From NCBI GenBank assembly GCA_035771165.1, contig JAWNZC010000322.1, forward strand, positions 6,124,501 to 6,188,500: a DNA stretch of 64,000 nt, given 5' to 3'. The stretch is from Paragorgia papillata. Lineage: Eukaryota; Cnidaria; Anthozoa; Scleralcyonacea; Coralliidae. Under the pieces are notes generated by a model. That model had not been told where the DNA came from, did no database searches, and saw only the letters and a program-made list of their open reading frames with translations. The translations under genes were made by a program, and so were the position numbers. Below, piece after piece: positions 22,438 to 33,349 of this stretch. Positions within the stretch are counted from its first letter, which is position 1, and each line of letters begins with the position of its first letter.

Positions 22438-24740
22438 GAGCATGACATCACAAGGTACTAGTACCAATCTTTATTTCGACGCGGTCGTCATTCACACGAG
22501 TTTAGCAAAAGGAGCAAAAACTGATCAACCTTAGACAGTTCATAAAAGTTGAACCGAGTGACTGGTTCGGTTTTCCGGATTGAATTTTTCCGACTTTAAC
22601 GGAAAATAGAATAACTTGGAAACGTATATAGTTAGCCGTCATAGCCGTCATAGCCGAACGTTTTGCGTCTGCGTGACATCCGAGCTCGTATCTCAAAAAA
22701 GAGCGGGAAAACACTGAAATATTTGGACTGGTCCCAGAGTCCGACACAAAAGTTAAAATTATAAGCATATCACCAAAAAGATTAGGTACGTAATTTGTAC
22801 GTACGGCTTCTTTATTAATATTGTAACATAATGAAATGGCACCCTAATTCGTAATTTTCGTGCCCCCTTTTTTTAAAACACAAATGAATAGTCGAGTCTT
22901 ACTTAGTCTTCACTGTCTACTTCTCTTGCAATGTTTACTCTAGCAAATTCACGCATGTGCAAACGTTTGGCAGCGGTGTTGGTGATTGGTGGGTTTTACT
23001 GGTATGACGTCAAAGACAATGGAGTACCCATTCTCCTAGAAACGCGGTCATGCTTAAAGGACCTAAGAAGGCTTCGATGATAAATTATTTTCCTTATATA
23101 ATTACCTCGAAATTCATATTTTTCTTTACTTTTGCTAAGTTAGACTGATAACCTTTTCAAAAGAAAATATAACTTCAAAAGGTTTAAGCTTGGAAATATA
23201 AAATTATTGAATGCCCCAACCCACAGGAAAATATATGTTATGCCAATCGGATAAATTTGAATTTCCTTGGCATTCGAGGCAGCATTTTACTTGCGATAGT
23301 AACTTCTAATTTTATTTTATACCGTATTTCCTCAAATAAGCGTTAACGCTTATTACATTTTTTTAAGCAATAAAATAATTTTTGTAGTAAATTAAAGCGA
23401 CACAACATAATCACATAATAGACATGAAAAACTGAATGTTTACTATTGATTGAGAGTATGCATGCATGCATGTACAAAAAATATTCATTTCCCATCAGTC
23501 GTCATTTTTTACCAATCTTCCATGCATGATAGTCATATCGTCACAGTACCCTTGGTCAGACAAACACGATACATTTTAAGTAATTTGATTTTGCTATTAA
23601 TTGGTTTTGTCTTGTAATCTCTTTAGCCGGACTAAAAAAATAGATAAGGAAAGAATTGAAGAGAGCGCTTACTCGAGAGTATAGTTCTTACTTCCAATTT
23701 CCCCCTAAAACTAGGAAAGGGGCTTTACTTGGGAGGAGGAGGTTACTAGTTTAAAAAAAAACCCAGAAAATAGTTTGGGAGAGTTCGAAATGACATTTTC
23801 GGATTTCTCCCAAACTCAGTCACTCTCAAAAGTTTATATTAGCTATAAAAACAGGGGCCGGAAGCTACGTAAGGCGGCGGGGGAAGCCATATAAAAAGGG
23901 CACTTTTTCTCAGCATTAATTTTTGCACGTGGTAAAAAATGTTCACCAATTTTGCTCTATAGCATAAAATAACCGAAAAGCATAACGGTATAATATAATG
24001 AATGACAATGTATTAAGAAAGAAAATTCAACGACTTAGTTGTACATATTGATGCTACATTCCTATTTACATTTAAGAAAACATGACAACTTTAATGAATC
24101 AGAAAACACCCGCCAAGTGAAAAAGACCTGGGCACAAGACATAGCTCAACCTCGTTCTCATGCAGGGCGTTTTTGAAATTGGTAAGGTGGGAAAAGGTTT
24201 TGGCGTCGACTGTTGGATTCGGTATTTTCATTGGTTGGTTGCTTTCTTAAACATTCCTCGTGAAACATATTTATGCATAGTTTTGTGCCAGTTATGATCA
24301 AATAGCTTCAACGGGACCGCCTACGGGACAAATAGGACCGCCATTACAATGAACTTCTCCCACGGGGCTGCCATTACTCAGAATGATTTTGCATAGTAAA
24401 CTAAATGGCAATTCCTGTAGAAAACATTCGTCTTACGAGAAAGGGCAATTGGTTGCCCCCGTGCTGCCCCCGCGCTGTGAGGGCAGGGAGGGCAGCTGCC
24501 CCCGTGGCTCCGGCGCCCCTGGCCGCCATTTTCTTCTTCTTAAAAAGAGTTTACAAAATTAATCACACTGATTATATAGATTTTAAAATTATCATGCTTG
24601 TAGCAGTTAATGATTTCACCCAAAATTTACATATTGCTTTAGATAAACAATATCATCTATTGATTTAATCACTAAATTATAATGATTTCAGTTTTACAAA
24701 ACTAAAGCTGTTTCAAGTTTTTTTAGGCGCAATTTAGTAT
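22438..24740. other. Anonymous AT-rich region with degenerate repeats
   Basis: CCGTATTTCCTCAAATAAGCG (about 23332) and TTACTTGGGAGGAGG (about 23725) look like remnants of one element. GTTTGGGAGAGTTCGAAAT / GGATTTCTCCCAAACT (23774-23817) is a foldback. The open frame at 24405-24668 has no recognisable domain. I find no supported gene. Confidence 0.35.
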
Positions 24741-24752
24741 TACTGAGAATAT

Positions 24753-24758
24753 TTTATT
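24753..24758 (-). terminator. Candidate polyadenylation signal
   Basis: AATAAA on the minus strand, about 140 bases past the stop of the Q/Y-rich secreted-protein gene. Confidence 0.45.
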
Positions 24759-24893
24759 ACTGCGAGTTTCCTTATATATTCCTTTTGTTCATTGGCCTAC
24801 TTTTTGTATAGCTCAAATAACAATATATACTTTTAAATACACTCTCTATATATGTGTACTGTATATCTCATGTTTAAAAAATAGCTTAAATTT

Positions 24894-24977
24894 CTATCCT
24901 TGCACTGCATAATGCAAATTCTGAGGGTATGCTTGGACTGGATTAATGTTGTTATAAGATTGTTGTTGTTGCTGTGG

Positions 24978-25009
<32 letters not shown>

Positions 25010-25372
25010 GCTGTGGTTGTTTTTGTTGTTGATAATTTTGATAAGCGTTATTATACGGCTGATACTGCGAGTATTGTCCATAATTGTATGCTTGATTGTA
25101 ATATGGCGACTGTACGTTTTGCTGCTGCTGCTGCTGCTGTTGTCGTGTCCGAGATGAAGGCGCCGGTCGACGTTTCGGCTTTGACGTTTTCCTTTGTCCA
25201 CCCATTTGTTGTTCGTGAAACTTTAACCGACCTTGAGACAATTGTTTCAAATCAAGAACCAAATAGCCAGGATCCGACCTTGCGGGATTATGTTCATCAT
25301 ATTCCATGCCATATATCATGCTTGGTTGGTTTTCAAGATACCGAGCAGGGCTTGATTTTCCCCATTTTCTAT
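24894..25372 (-). CDS. Q/Y-rich secreted protein exon 3 (terminal)
   Basis: Follows TTGCAACAG and runs 159 codons including the stop. The first 90 residues have normal composition; the rest has Gln runs encoded by mixed CAA/CAG with Pro, Tyr and Asn. Mixed codons in the runs and the ordered N-terminal part argue against a bare microsatellite. Confidence 0.7.
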
Positions 25373-25559
25373 CTGTTGCAAATATTTATGTTATATGGGT
25401 ATTATAGGCAAAGATTTTAAAATTTTAACTAGATAACGAACAAAACTAGAAAACAGATAATCTTTTGGGTGAAAATAGCTATTGCAATATTACTATCTCT
25501 GTTCGTTCGTTCGTTCGTTCGTTCGTTCGTTCGTTCGTTCGTTCGTTCGTTCGTTCGTT

Positions 25560-25590
<31 letters not shown>

Positions 25591-28500
25591 TCGTTCGTTC
25601 GTTCGTTCGTTCGTTCGTTCGTTCGTTCGTTCGTTCGTTCGTTCGTTCGTTCGTTCGTTCGTTCGTTCGTTCGTTCGTTACAACGTCTGCGTCAATTTCA
25701 ATGTCAACGTCAGTGTCGAGTTATACCATTACCATCACTATCACCATCACCATTCCCATTACTATATAATGCATGCTATCGCCATCGCAATAACCATCAC
25801 CATCGTCTCGCCATCACAATCACTATCACCATCATCATGGCCATGACCATCACCAATGCCATCGCAATAACCATCATCATTACAATCGCCTCGTCATCAC
25901 CATAACTATTGTAATCGCCTCACGATCACCATCGCGAATGCCAACGCTATCGCCATCGCAATAACCATCATCATCACCATCGCCTCACCATCACTATAAC
26001 CATCACCATCGTCATTGCCTCACCATCACCATCACTAATGCCATCGCCATAACCATTGCCATGACCATCGCCTCGCCATCACCATCACTAATTCTATCAC
26101 CATAACCATCGCCATGACCATCACTAATTCTATCACCATAACCTGCATCGCCATGACCATCGCCATGACCATCACTAATTCTATCACCATAACCATCGCC
26201 ATGACCATCGCCATCGCTATCACCATATCAGTGCGACGTCAGTAATACTAACCTTCCAAAAGAGGATTGTTGGGAACAAAATTTTTTCTTAATGCGTTTT
26301 GAACTTCTTTCTGGATGGCATCTTTAAAAAAAATGTCATTGCTAAAAAATATCTTACTTACTCCGTGCGCGCACATGCGCGGTAGAGGTAGAGTAATAAA
26401 TTATCTATTAGCATTAGAATACTGACAAAGCATTCTGGTAATTGTACAGTCAAGTCACACAACACCATTGATCCTCATCTTGCAAATTCCTATTTGTTTG
26501 TTTTGTTCGTATTCCACACGAAGGTGTGGGTACAAGGCAAACGTAATGTCGATCAGTTTATTACATTTTATTATATAAAATAGAGTGCTTTATTGATTTT
26601 TCCAGCACTAATAAAAGTAATCGCACATGTGACGATTATCGCTGAATCAGCATTATAGTTTAATGCAATTTTTGCAAGGCAATAGGACAATTTTTTTTTA
26701 TATAATAAACAGAATACATGGATGCTTGGAAATATGAAATTTATTTCTCGTGTTGAACAGGATATGTCACTCGTTCGCTTCGCTCACTCGTGAGATATCC
26801 TGGTCAATACTCGAAATAAATTTCCGCACATCCATGTATTTATTCTCTATATAAATTACAAAATAGAGTGGTTTATTGATCATTTTCCCGCCACTAATAA
26901 AATTGATAATTTCATATGTGTGATTATTCATGATAATCTCACATGTCTTGAACATATCCTGGTCAACACACTCGAAATAGATTTCATATTTCCACACATC
27001 CATCTATTATTCTCCATATAAATTTTAAAATAGGCACGCTTGGGCGTACAAGTACTGCTCAGACTGACTCCGGATGTGATCGAAAAAAGCTTCTGAAATT
27101 TGATTGATCGAGAAGAATATTCTATTCATTACTTAACTAACATCGGAAAACCTTGCATGTCGACATAGTATCTACTCGCGTGCGCAGTAGATACAAAAAC
27201 TCAATAGTTAAAAAACCCAAAAATGGCGCCCGTGACAGACGAACAAAGACTATTTTGCTATATTATATCGCCTTGCAATAACATCTATATATGAAACTCA
27301 AATCTCAAAAGATTCACTGAATAGATTTTCTAAAAATGCAGTTTGATTTCTGTATTTCTCCACTTTCGTCTGACCCCGTTGCGACTTTAGATACAATAGT
27401 TTAAGCTTATTGCACGTAATGTTTTAATTGGGTATTAATTAAAATACTCACGTTTCAACTTCATCGTTTTACAAGTGCTGTGTAGTACACCACTACCAGC
27501 TATAAACACACTTTGCAAGCATACTCAATTTATGTAATATGTTATTTCATAATTACTCACGTTTTATTTCGTTATCTATGATATCAAATCGATTAGGAAC
27601 AAAGTTCCTCTTGTTCTGTTTATGTTCCAAGTTAACACCCCTGACAGCTGGGGCAGCAGGCACTAGAAGAAAATACCATGCATATGTTACATATAACAGT
27701 TGTTTGGTAGAGAACAGACAATGATCGAAACCGTAACCTTCTAATGAACAGTTAGAAGCTCTAGGCATTGAGCTATGAAGTTCGCATACGAAGAAGGGAG
27801 AACCATGCAGAGATGCGAATTCATAGTCAACTCATACAAATTACGGTAAATAAAATTTAAAAAAATGATTTCATTGCAGAAGAGTTGTGAGATAAGATAG
27901 TTAATCAATGTTCACTCATGTAATAAAGAATTTAACATTAATAAAGAATGGAAGCACGGGTGGCGTGTGCTGTTAGGGCACTGCCTCTCGTCGCTGTAGT
28001 TCAGCCCAGTTGGACGGGGTTAGTACTTGGATGGGTGACCGTCTGGGAATAACCCTGTTCTCGAACTTGAATTTCATGTGAGTAGAGTTTAGTTGGTCTA
28101 TCCTGTGCTTCGAGGGTTTTTCGCAGGGTTCTGCGGTTTTCCTCCCTCCGTAAAATGAACACTTAGGTCTTAGCTTATGTCGTGCACTTTTAACATGAGC
28201 CTCTGGCTCGGATGATTGGGCGACCACATCCTCTGATTACGACGTTAAACAAATCATTACTCATTACTTTAACGTCAACTCGCGGCCTGAGGCCTCTCGT
28301 CGCCATTAAGCTTCACTCGCGATGATAACTCCTTACTCGTGACCATCGATTAACCCTTACATCTCATGACTCTTCTGCAATGAAATCATTTTGTTTTCTA
28401 TTTCATTTACTGTGAATAAACGGTGTGATAACAGGGCCGTAGCAAGAGAAAGTCAATTGGGGGGGCGGTAGTGGTACTGCACTGCTAGGGGGTTCCGGGG

Positions 28501-30801
28501 TATGCCCCCCGGAAATTTTTTGAAATTGGGATCTCTGAAATAGCATGTCCTGACTTCTGAGAATAATTTTCAGTAAGTTTAAACGGATCTAAAATTGCTA
28601 AGAATTTAGGATTTTCTGTTCTTTATCACTAAAACAACTGAACATAAATCAATTTTTTCTTAATTCTTACAATTTTTACAATTCTTACAATCATTTGAGC
28701 CAGAGCAAATTATTGGGGGCCTACGGCCCTGGATAACAGTAATAGGTGGTTTAACATCACACTCTTTCCCATTCAAAGAGTGCGTGCCCTTTATCACACT
28801 GCACATGTATGCATACTAATCAGTTGAATAAAGAATTTAATGCGTCTGTTTAATAGAACAATGAAATGTGGGTGGGTCATGAGATAATTTTCATAAAATA
28901 CTTTTTATCTGTAATCCTTTCTTTTTCATATATATTCTTGGTTTTCATCTGACGTCACGGCGGCGATATTGGTGCACCATCTTTATCCTGAGGGAATTTA
29001 ACTCTATTCTTATTCAAACATTTTGTTCATACAATTTGAATAATAAAGTTGGTGATATTTCCGTTCTGTTAAATAACGTACCAATTCCCCGAACTGGTTT
29101 ATATAAATGCTTGGGCGTCGAGATAGATGAAAGACTTAGCTGCATGGGACAAACACATTGAGATGATATGTAAAAAGGCAAGTGCGGGTATTGGGGCTAT
29201 TAGACGAGCAAAGCTCTATGTCCCTGCCAATACACTACAAACTATTTATAAAGCCTTGGTTCAACCTTATTTTGACTACTGTTCCCCTCTCTGGGCTAAC
29301 TGTGGTAAAATACTCAAGGATAGACTTAAAAAATTTCAGTCTCGTGCTGCACGGGTTATTACAGGAGCCAGTTACGATATCAGGTCAGTCGATGTTCTTG
29401 ACACTCTGTCGTGGGAAACACTTGATGTAAAACGCTCTTACAATAAATCAGTCCTCATGTACAAAATATTGAATGACCACACTGCTCCAAATCTAAAAGA
29501 ATCCAGTTTCTTAAAAGAAGTGTTTTTCAGAACACTTATAATCTTAGAAACAATGATACAGACCTAAAAGAGAATTCTTGAAAAGAAGCTTTAAATATAG
29601 CGGTGCCATGCTGTGGAATAACTTATCCTCAGAAGCCAAATCGTCTGAGACGCTTCAATCCTTTAAAAGGCATATACGCCCACTTTAGGTCACGATGCTG
29701 GGTCACGCCTAAGAATTTGTATTTATGTATATATAGATAAGAAAAAACTTATAAAACCCTGTAAACTATAATGTATACAGTTACATCTTTCTCTCCTTTT
29801 TTAATCTTTCTTTGTATCTATACTTTTCATTTGTTTTTAAAATTTCCAAAAATGTATTTATATTTAGTGTGACGCCCCTCATTGAAATCAGTTTTTGTTG
29901 TTGAGGCCAGCGTGTTTAAATAAAGTTTTACATACATATACATACATAGTGATACATATACACACATTTCGTATATTGTTTCACCACCCCAACGGGGCCA
30001 TGCGCCAATCACGTGAGTGAAAACGATCCATATACCTATTATTTCAACTGATATACATTTACTTTCGCGGTTTCGCCTTCACTTATCTAAAATGCTTGCA
30101 TGCTGATTGTATCTCACTGATGATAGTTCAAGTATGGATCGAAACCTCTATATACTAAACATGTTTTTCTTGTCTTCGTCTTGGTCAGTTTACGGTTTAT
30201 AACAATTTATAGGTATTATTTCACAGGACGGCATATAGATCATTTGCACGCTTACTCCCTTAGTGGAGGATAAAATGCTTATAAACAATAAAACCTTTAT
30301 TAATTATCAGTTTGTTTTGTTGTTGAACATCGAAACTTTAAAGTTGTCCTCCAGATCCACCGTTTTAACGTCATGCATGTGCAAGAGGTCGATAGCATGC
30401 ATGGTAGATAATTCCGTAATTGGAAAACAATGATTACTAATAGACAAACAACTATTAACTCTTTTGATGAAGAAGCGTTACACTATATCAGACTATACGC
30501 AGATGAATCAAACATAATTAGAATTTTTACACTGATCAGTGACATAAAGTAGATATTGATATAGCTTAGAGGCCAGATATGACAGTAAGTAAAATTCATC
30601 ATGGCGTGAATATACCTGCACGTTAGAAACTTTAAGATTCAAATAATAAAAAAACCTTTTCTGACTGACAAGGTAAATTATTCCGTGTTTGCCTATAAAG
30701 AAGAAATTGAGTTAAGAAAATTGTTATATCTAGCATAGCTCACCTGTTTCAACTGTCAACCCAAGCACTATTAGCAAAATAGCATGACAGGTCACAGCCA
30801 T
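24894..30801 (-). CDS. Secreted Gln/Tyr/Asn-rich protein, three-exon model, 212 aa
   Basis: I assemble three minus-strand exons (30801-30744, 27662-27561, 25372-24894) from AG/GT borders; the phases 1 and 1 match and the joined frame is open. The start encodes a hydrophobic signal peptide (MAVTCHAILLIVLGL), implying secretion or entry to the ER. A short basic, conserved-looking middle follows (HKQNKRNFVPNRFDI, WGKSSPARYLENQPS, NPARSDPGYLVLDLKQ). The C-terminal half is low complexity: polyGln tracts interrupted by a Tyr/Asn/Gln-rich block (YYNQAYNYGQYSQYQPYNN). I do not recognise the family. The composition is like prion-like or adhesive/matrix proteins, but that is inference. Exon 3 alone has strong coding character; the linkage of exon 1 is the weakest point. 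Confidence 0.6.
25500..25679 (+). repeat. (TTCG)n microsatellite, about 45 units
   Basis: 180 bases of almost perfect GTTC tetranucleotide with a single GCTC variant near 25561. It lies in the intron of the Q/Y-rich gene. Open frames through it (VRSF repeats) are artefacts. Confidence 0.97.
25715..26230 (+). repeat. Imperfect (CCATCA)n hexanucleotide array
   Basis: About 500 bases of ACCATCACCATCGCC-type repeats, with higher-order units such as CACTAATTCTATCACCATAA near 26085-26190. Confidence 0.93.
26569..26855. repeat. Palindromic repeat P1, copy 2
   Basis: Close copy of 13486-13810, including the CTCGTTCGCTTCGCTCACTCG loop and the ACATGGATGCTTGG end. Confidence 0.88.
26858..27032. repeat. 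Palindromic repeat P1, copy 3 (internally deleted)
   Basis: Begins AAATAGAGTGGTTTATTGAT and jumps from the ATAATCTCACATG block directly to CATATCCTGGTCAACAC, lacking the middle of copies 1 and 2. It lies in tandem with copy 2. Confidence 0.85.
27561..27662 (-). CDS. Q/Y-rich secreted protein exon 2
   Basis: CTTCTAG acceptor and AAAAC|GTGAGT donor, phase 1 on both sides. Encodes PAAPAVRGVNLEHKQ then a basic KRNF segment. Open in only this frame. Confidence 0.6.
27840..28424. repeat. Foldback arms flanking a SINE
   Basis: ATGATTTCATTGCAGAAGAG (27867) and its inverse CTCTTCTGCAATGAAATCAT (28371) form arms of about 55 bases around the 5S-like SINE. Confidence 0.8.
27950..28262 (+). repeat. 5S-rRNA-like SINE
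   Basis: GGGGTTAGTACTTGGATGGG followed by TGACCGTCTGGGAATA matches the 3' half of animal 5S rRNA (box C region). The body contains CTTCGAGGGTTTTTCGCAGG and the tail GACGTTAAACAAATCATTAC. It is a SINE, not a functional 5S gene, because the 5' half of 5S is absent. Confidence 0.8.
28434..28731. mobile_element. MITE with CAGGGCCGTAG termini
   Basis: CAGGGCCGTAG at the left and its inverse CTACGGCCCTG at the right. GATAA(C) is repeated at both flanks. The interior contains GGGGTATGCCCCCCGGAAAT shared with 20030-20200. Terminal type suggests hAT. Confidence 0.7.
28936..30040. repeat. Foldback element GTTTTCATCTGACGTCACGG, split by a retrotransposon
   Basis: The left half (28936-29034) and right half (29962-30040) match the uninterrupted element at 63602-63771 on both sides of one point, TTTTGT|ACTGTTTCACC. 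The intervening DNA is a non-LTR retrotransposon fragment. Confidence 0.8.
29035..29960 (+). pseudogene. Non-LTR retrotransposon fragment, frame-disrupted
   Basis: Encodes the end of a reverse-transcriptase ORF: LYKCLGVEIDERL, WDKHIEMICKKASAGIGA, ALVQPYFDYCSPLW, RLKKFQSRAARVITGA, then a tail with MLWNNLS. A 4-base insertion near 29143 shifts frame between the first two motifs. A further frame break and an in-frame stop lie near 29530-29580. Dead copy, 5'-truncated, with a CATA-rich 3' tail (29930-29955). Confidence 0.85.
30041..30735. other. Intron sequence of the Q/Y-rich gene, no feature recognised
   Basis: AT-rich with no repeats recognised. It lies within intron 1 (30743-27663) of the three-exon model. 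Confidence 0.35.
30744..30801 (-). CDS. Q/Y-rich secreted protein exon 1 (signal peptide)
   Basis: ATG followed by a 15-residue hydrophobic run, then ACAG|GTGAGC donor in phase 1. Confidence 0.55.
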
Positions 30802-31335
30802 AATCTGTTCCAATAATTCAGTTAGAAGAGAACAGATGTTAAATCTTGATATTTTCGTTATAAAGACATTGATAAATAAATAAATAAAGCAAGTAAAATG
30901 TTTGTAAAACTTTAGTTCAAGCGAAATCGTGGTTGTTCGACCAGAAACTTTACCTGTTGCAAATGATGTAATCAATAAAATGATAAAGTGATCTCACAAC
31001 GGCGGGCGTGAACTATATACAATATATAATTGTAGTCTCTCTATACTATTTAATTTAGTATATACATATGTAATATATACAGAGGGAATCTGTACCCCAG
31101 TTTCAGTCTCTAGTAGGTACATTACTCTCTCCTTCGCAGAGGTTTCCGTGAGGATTCTGAGGTACATTACAGAATAAATAAGTCAGCTTATCTCCATTCC
31201 TTCGTTTGCGAAGGTATAAAACTACGGAATATGCGAGCGCTATAACAGCTACTGCGAACAAGATTGAACAGACGTATCTTTTTTCTCAATACGTATGTGC
31301 AAAATATTCGCCAAAATATGCGTCTTTCTCTTATC
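30802..31335. other. 5' flank of the Q/Y-rich gene
   Basis: The promoter of the minus-strand gene should be here. Short (AT)-rich tracts and GGTACATTAC direct repeats (31115 and 31161) are visible; no defined regulatory site. Confidence 0.3.
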
Positions 31336-31339
31336 AATA

Positions 31340-31475
31340 GATTGTCTGACATCATGCACGGCGGCCATATTGGTGTACCATCTTTATCCTATAGGGATTT
31401 AGCTCTGGCTTATTCAAATCGCCACCCCCTGAATGAGGCCACCAATCATGTGAGTGAATTGACCTAAGCGGTCAA
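31340..31475. repeat. Third copy of the GACGTCACGGCGGCC foldback
   Basis: CACGGCGGCCATATTGGTGT and CATGTGAGTGAATTGACC match both ends of 63602-63771, with an interior deletion. Confidence 0.75.
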
Positions 31476-31530
31476 CCATGGCCATGGTTCACGGAAAAGT
31501 GGTTGCTATGTTAATTAACGAGAACGCTTA

Positions 31531-31913
31531 GGCCTGCGCTAAACGTCGCACAATAGACGTGATTTAATTCAGACGAATTTAATTGCTTGAATTTTATTCG
31601 ACGAAACTGCGACGTATATATAACTCGATTAAATTCGACGCACGAATTAAATTCGTCTGAGTCAGCGATAATGCGTGTTCGAGTTACGACAAATTATCGT
31701 TGCGTCGAATTAAATGTTTCTCTAATTTTGTCTGTGATAATTCGGCGCCATGTTTTCAAGAAATCGTTTTCAGGCATCACGAGTCCAAGTAATTAAAACA
31801 ATTAAATTCGACGTTTAACTCGACGTCGCATTTACGTCGCATTACCGACGAAGTAATTCGAATTAAATTCGTCTGAATTAAATTCGTCTATTGTGCGACG
31901 TTTAGCGCAGGCC
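31531..31913. mobile_element. 383-bp MITE, TA target duplication
   Basis: Inverted ends GGCCTGCGCTAAACGTCGCA (then CAATAGACG), with TA directly outside both ends (31529-31530, 31914-31915). The interior is filled with AATTAAATTCGTCTGA subrepeats. TA duplication suggests a Tc1/mariner-type mobiliser. Confidence 0.85.
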
Positions 31914-32150
31914 TATTTTTTTTTTAGCGCTGGCTCAATTTCAGGTAGTGATGGGCGATACCACCTTTTTCAATTCGATACGATACTGGTCCGATACGGA
32001 TTTATTTTTTCCGATACCGATACTGATACTTTATCAACATAGCAATAGGAACAACAATAAGTCTCCTAGAAAAATAAACCAAAGTTACATGTTGTTGTTT
32101 AAAAACAATAACATATTAACGTTAAGAAGAACTAGGGCAACTAGTCTTGA

Positions 32151-32355
32151 CCTAGCCTGGTACCCTGGCCCAATCAAAGAATATGGGCCAGGTAACCACT
32201 AAAGACTTCTGCTTTCCTATTGGTTGAAATTTCGCGCGTTTTTAGTGGCTATGAGTAAAACTGCAATCGCCATAAGTGGATTTAGCCGCGAGAATGAGAT
32301 TAGTGGTTACCTGGCCCATATTTCTTTTGAAATTGGGCCAGGGTACCAGGCTAGG
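32151..32355. mobile_element. 205-bp MITE with 5-bp target duplication
   Basis: Inverted ends CCTAGCCTGGTACCCTGGCC, flanked by CTTGA at 32146-32150 and 32356-32360. Confidence 0.85.
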
Positions 32356-32360
32356 CTTGA

Positions 32361-33349
32361 CCTCGTCGTGATCATTCCTGATTCGTGATGACTACTGACC
32401 ACAAGAATTAAAGATCGCAGGCGCAGTATCGAACGCGAAAGTATCGATACTTTCACAGGGCGGCCACCCCGGAAAGAGAGCTGTAAACAAAAGTGAATCG
32501 GCCTTTGTTGGCCAGAGGTCAGAGACGAAATTATTCGATGAAAAAAGTTCAAAACTATTGACAAAATATAAAGCCTTTAATAAGACTTGAAGTTTACCGA
32601 GCCTGCCTCTTCCCGTAGCCCATAGAGAGCCTGCCTCCTCCGCAGGCTCTTCTTATAATTTTTAGGAAAATAATTGTTTAAGTTAAATTTCTCATGTGTT
32701 GAGCGAAACTCGATCGCGTTTGTGAAACTCGATCGCGACTGGGGACGAGGCAGGATTTTAATGACGAACGTCCACCAAACGTTATCAATTTATATTGTTA
32801 ATTCAGTTCAATCTCGTTTCCAGAGCTCCAAGCCAGATTGACCAAAAATCGTTTGCAACGCAATTAGTTAATTAGCTGGCCTGGGCTAGTTTCGGGCCTG
32901 TCACTGGGCAAGCCTGGGCGCGCTGGGTTATTCGTACTCAGGTCCTAACGTTTTTGCCGAGCTGAGGTGTTGTTTTGGACTTTGGTAGAAATTTATATAA
33001 CATTCAAGGGTTCAAGATGATATTTTTCGAATAGTGAATAATGAATCGAATGGTACATAATACTGAAATTTTACTTTGGTTTTTGTTTGCCTTTGATATA
33101 CTTTTATTCCACGTTTAAGGCAGAGAGAAACTTTCGAGCAGCGAGCTAGATATGACTGATGACTATATACAGTCATGTAAATCAGTATAAAATGTTTAAT
33201 ATAGCCTGAAATGCCCTGTACATAGTCATAGTATTAAATGTATTTTTATATTCGAAAATGTTACAATTTGTTACATTTTGTTGTAGTTTGTTACTTGAAG
33301 GAACAAAGAGAAGTACAATCATTGGCAGCTAGTCAGCATCACCTAAACC
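32361..33349. other. 5' flank of the dioxygenase/F-box gene
   Basis: Contains a direct repeat GAGCCTGCCTC (32599, 32628) and GAAACTCGATCGCG (32705, 32724). The 50 bases before ATG are A-rich with ACC ATG context. No defined promoter element. Confidence 0.35.

Noticed and set aside
24974..25420. Plus-strand Val/Leu-rich frame
   Set aside because: Complement of the polyGln tract of the minus-strand exon; the minus strand has the ordered N-terminal part, splice acceptor and terminal stop.
25465..25905. Long open frames with VRSF repeats in three frames
   Set aside because: They are produced by the (TTCG)n array, which is open in all forward frames; there is no codon bias or domain.
27958..28065. 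Functional 5S rRNA gene
   Set aside because: Only the box-C half matches and the flanks are SINE body, so it is a 5S-derived repeat.
31948..32564. Small open frames around 32 kb
   Set aside because: They overlap the 205-bp MITE with a 5-bp duplication and lack any domain.
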